In this document: positions 6,128 through 7,186 of the stretch, one piece after another
Numbering within the stretch: position 1 is the stretch's first letter
Layout: each line of letters starts with the position of its first letter
DNA from: Clostridia bacterium
GTDB lineage: Bacteria > Bacillota > Clostridia > Christensenellales > HGM11417
Assembly (NCBI GenBank): GCA_017407365.1
Contig: JAFQWR010000194.1
Span: 1-7,186 of the forward strand
Reading direction: 5' to 3'
DNA: 7,186 nt
Program-made: the position numbers and the translations under genes
The notes under the pieces: generated by a model
The model's database searches: none
What the model saw: the letters and a program-made list of their open reading frames with translations, nothing else
Told to the model about the DNA's origin: nothing

Positions 6128-6160
6128 AAAAAAATAAAAAGCATCTGCAAAAACAGATGC
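6128..6160 (-). terminator. Intrinsic terminator of rbsK
   Basis: Read on the minus strand, GCATCTG (6160-6154) pairs with CAGATGC (6147-6141) around a 6-base T-rich loop, followed by TTTTTATTTTTTT (6140-6128). This is a classic rho-independent terminator 88 bases past the rbsK stop, and it separates rbsK from the oxidoreductase promoter. Between the stop and the hairpin (6161-6247) I see no gene or signal. Confidence 0.9.
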
Positions 6161-6247
6161 CATTTTACACAAGAAGCCCTTATTATTCGGGGAAAGATAA
6201 AGAATAAGAGGACTCCTGCGCTGTTACATTGCGGTGCTGATTTGTTT

Positions 6248-7165
6248 TCAGCTGTTTTTTGCGATAAACGCCTCGACCTCTGCTCTGGTGTGCAGCGAGG
6301 GAATGGCTCCTGCCTTACCCACGGTGAGCGCACCCATTGCGTTTGCAAAGCGCACCGCCTCCTCTGCCGATTTGCCCTCGGAAAGAGCCACCGCAAAGGC
6401 GCCGTTGAAGCTGTCGCCTGCGGCAACGGTATCCACCGCCTTAACCCGATAGCCGGGAATGAGCGTTGCGCCCTCTTTGGTGGCAAGCATTGCCCCACGG
6501 CTGCCGAGCGTTGCAACCACCGCTCCCGTGCCGTAGCCGAGCAGCTTTTCTGCCGCAAGGCGCACCTCCTCATCCGTTTGGGTGGGCATATCGGTGAGCA
6601 GGGAAAGCTCCGTTTCGTTGGGGGTGATATAATCGACCATTGCGAGGATTTCGGGCTCAATGGGCGCGGCAGGCGCAGGATTCAGCAAAACCCTGACGCC
6701 ATAGGCGTGCGCACGGCGGATGATTTCCTTGGTGACGTCCAGCCGCATTTCCAGCTGCAGGATCACCGTTTCGGTGTTTTTCAGCACCTCGTCTACCTCG
6801 TTTAGATGGGAAAAATCGAAGCAATGGTTTGCCGAGGGCACCACGCAGATGCGGTTTTGCCCCTCTTCGTTGATCTGAATCTGTGCAATCGCGGTGGCGC
6901 AGTCGCAGGAAAACACGTGCAAAGAGGCAATGCCCTCCTCTTTAAGAATGCGGCGGAATACCTCTGCGTAGGCGTCCTTGCCCAGCATACCGATCATCTC
7001 TACGTCGCCGCCGAGCCTCGCCACGCTGACGCACTGATTGGCGCCCTTGCCGCCGGGAAACAGCTCTATGCTTTTGCCGAGCACCGTTTCGCCCGCCTCG
7101 GGGAAGCTCTTCATTTTGACCACGTTATCCATCACAAACGAGCCGATTACCGTTATTTTTGCCAT
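6248..7165 (-). CDS. rbsK: Ribokinase (PfkB family)
   Basis: A 305-residue cytoplasmic sugar kinase that transfers phosphate from ATP to ribose to give ribose 5-phosphate, feeding the pentose phosphate pathway. The length fits the family (E. coli RbsK has 309). Seen in the sequence: GSFVMD with Asp13 at the ribokinase substrate position, the first PfkB signature around GGKGANQ (38-44), NPAPA (162-166), TPNETE (181-186), and the second signature DTVAAGDSFNGAFAVAL (245-261), with Asp251 as catalytic base and the AAGD anion hole. Asp245 and the GAIPS segment (286-290) match the monovalent cation site of ribokinases. The start has AGGAG 10 bases upstream; only 21 bases beyond it are visible, so operon membership with an upstream gene is unknown. 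Adenosine or deoxyribose kinases of the same family are possible alternatives, but the motifs favour ribose. Expression ends at a strong terminator. Confidence 0.92.
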   Translation of the reverse strand: MAKITVIGSFVMDNVVKMKSFPEAGETVLGKSIELFPGGKGANQCVSVARLGGDVEMIGMLGKDAYAEVFRRILKEEGIASLHVFSCDCATAIAQIQINEEGQNRICVVPSANHCFDFSHLNEVDEVLKNTETVILQLEMRLDVTKEIIRRAHAYGVRVLLNPAPAAPIEPEILAMVDYITPNETELSLLTDMPTQTDEEVRLAAEKLLGYGTGAVVATLGSRGAMLATKEGATLIPGYRVKAVDTVAAGDSFNGAFAVALSEGKSAEEAVRFANAMGALTVGKAGAIPSLHTRAEVEAFIAKNS

Positions 7166-7186
7166 ATTATTTCTGCTCCTTTTTCA

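Noticed and set aside
7166..7186. TGA at the right edge (7186-7184) as the stop of an upstream gene
   Set aside because: Only 21 bases are visible beyond the rbsK start, so no reading frame can be judged.

Overview
The window comes from a Gram-positive bacterium, most likely an uncultured gut member of class Clostridia (phylum Bacillota). This is inferred from strong AGGAG ribosome binding sites, sigma-A promoters of consensus type, a lipoprotein with BspA-type leucine-rich repeats and Cys-rich repeats of a kind common in gut Clostridia, and a Gram-positive-style LacZ. All four genes lie on the minus strand, so they read from the right edge to the left.

Reading in transcription order: (1) a ribokinase (rbsK type, 7165 to 6248) with a strong intrinsic terminator about 90 bases after its stop; (2) a compact regulatory region (about 6128 to 5948) with three TGTC motifs phased at 10 bp, two of them perfect Spo0A-box heptamers, then a promoter with both consensus hexamers and a 17-bp spacer, then a short leader with a stable hairpin; (3) a small flavodoxin-fold NAD(P)H oxidoreductase (5947 to 5393); (4) a 338-base gap holding a degenerate tandem repeat of about 73 bases; (5) a cytoplasmic GH2 beta-galactosidase (5054 to 2484) with every main catalytic residue present; (6) a 662-base gap between lacZ and the next start codon, holding a MITE-like element whose right end supplies the lacZ stop codon, a probable terminator, four tandem copies of a 76-base unit, and a good promoter; (7) a secreted lipoprotein (1821 to 91) made of eight Cys-rich repeats of about 40 residues followed by BspA-type leucine-rich repeats, whose 3' end runs abruptly into AT-rich DNA that looks foreign.

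LacZ and ribokinase fit general sugar scavenging: LacZ would release galactose from beta-galactosides and RbsK would phosphorylate ribose. No transporter or regulator gene is in view and each gene is separated by a large gap, so they are probably not one operon. I see no CRISPR array, tRNA, rRNA or complete transposase gene. The most interesting material is non-coding: the Spo0A-like array upstream of the oxidoreductase, the two unrelated tandem repeat families, the MITE-like element, and the junction that ends the lipoprotein gene.
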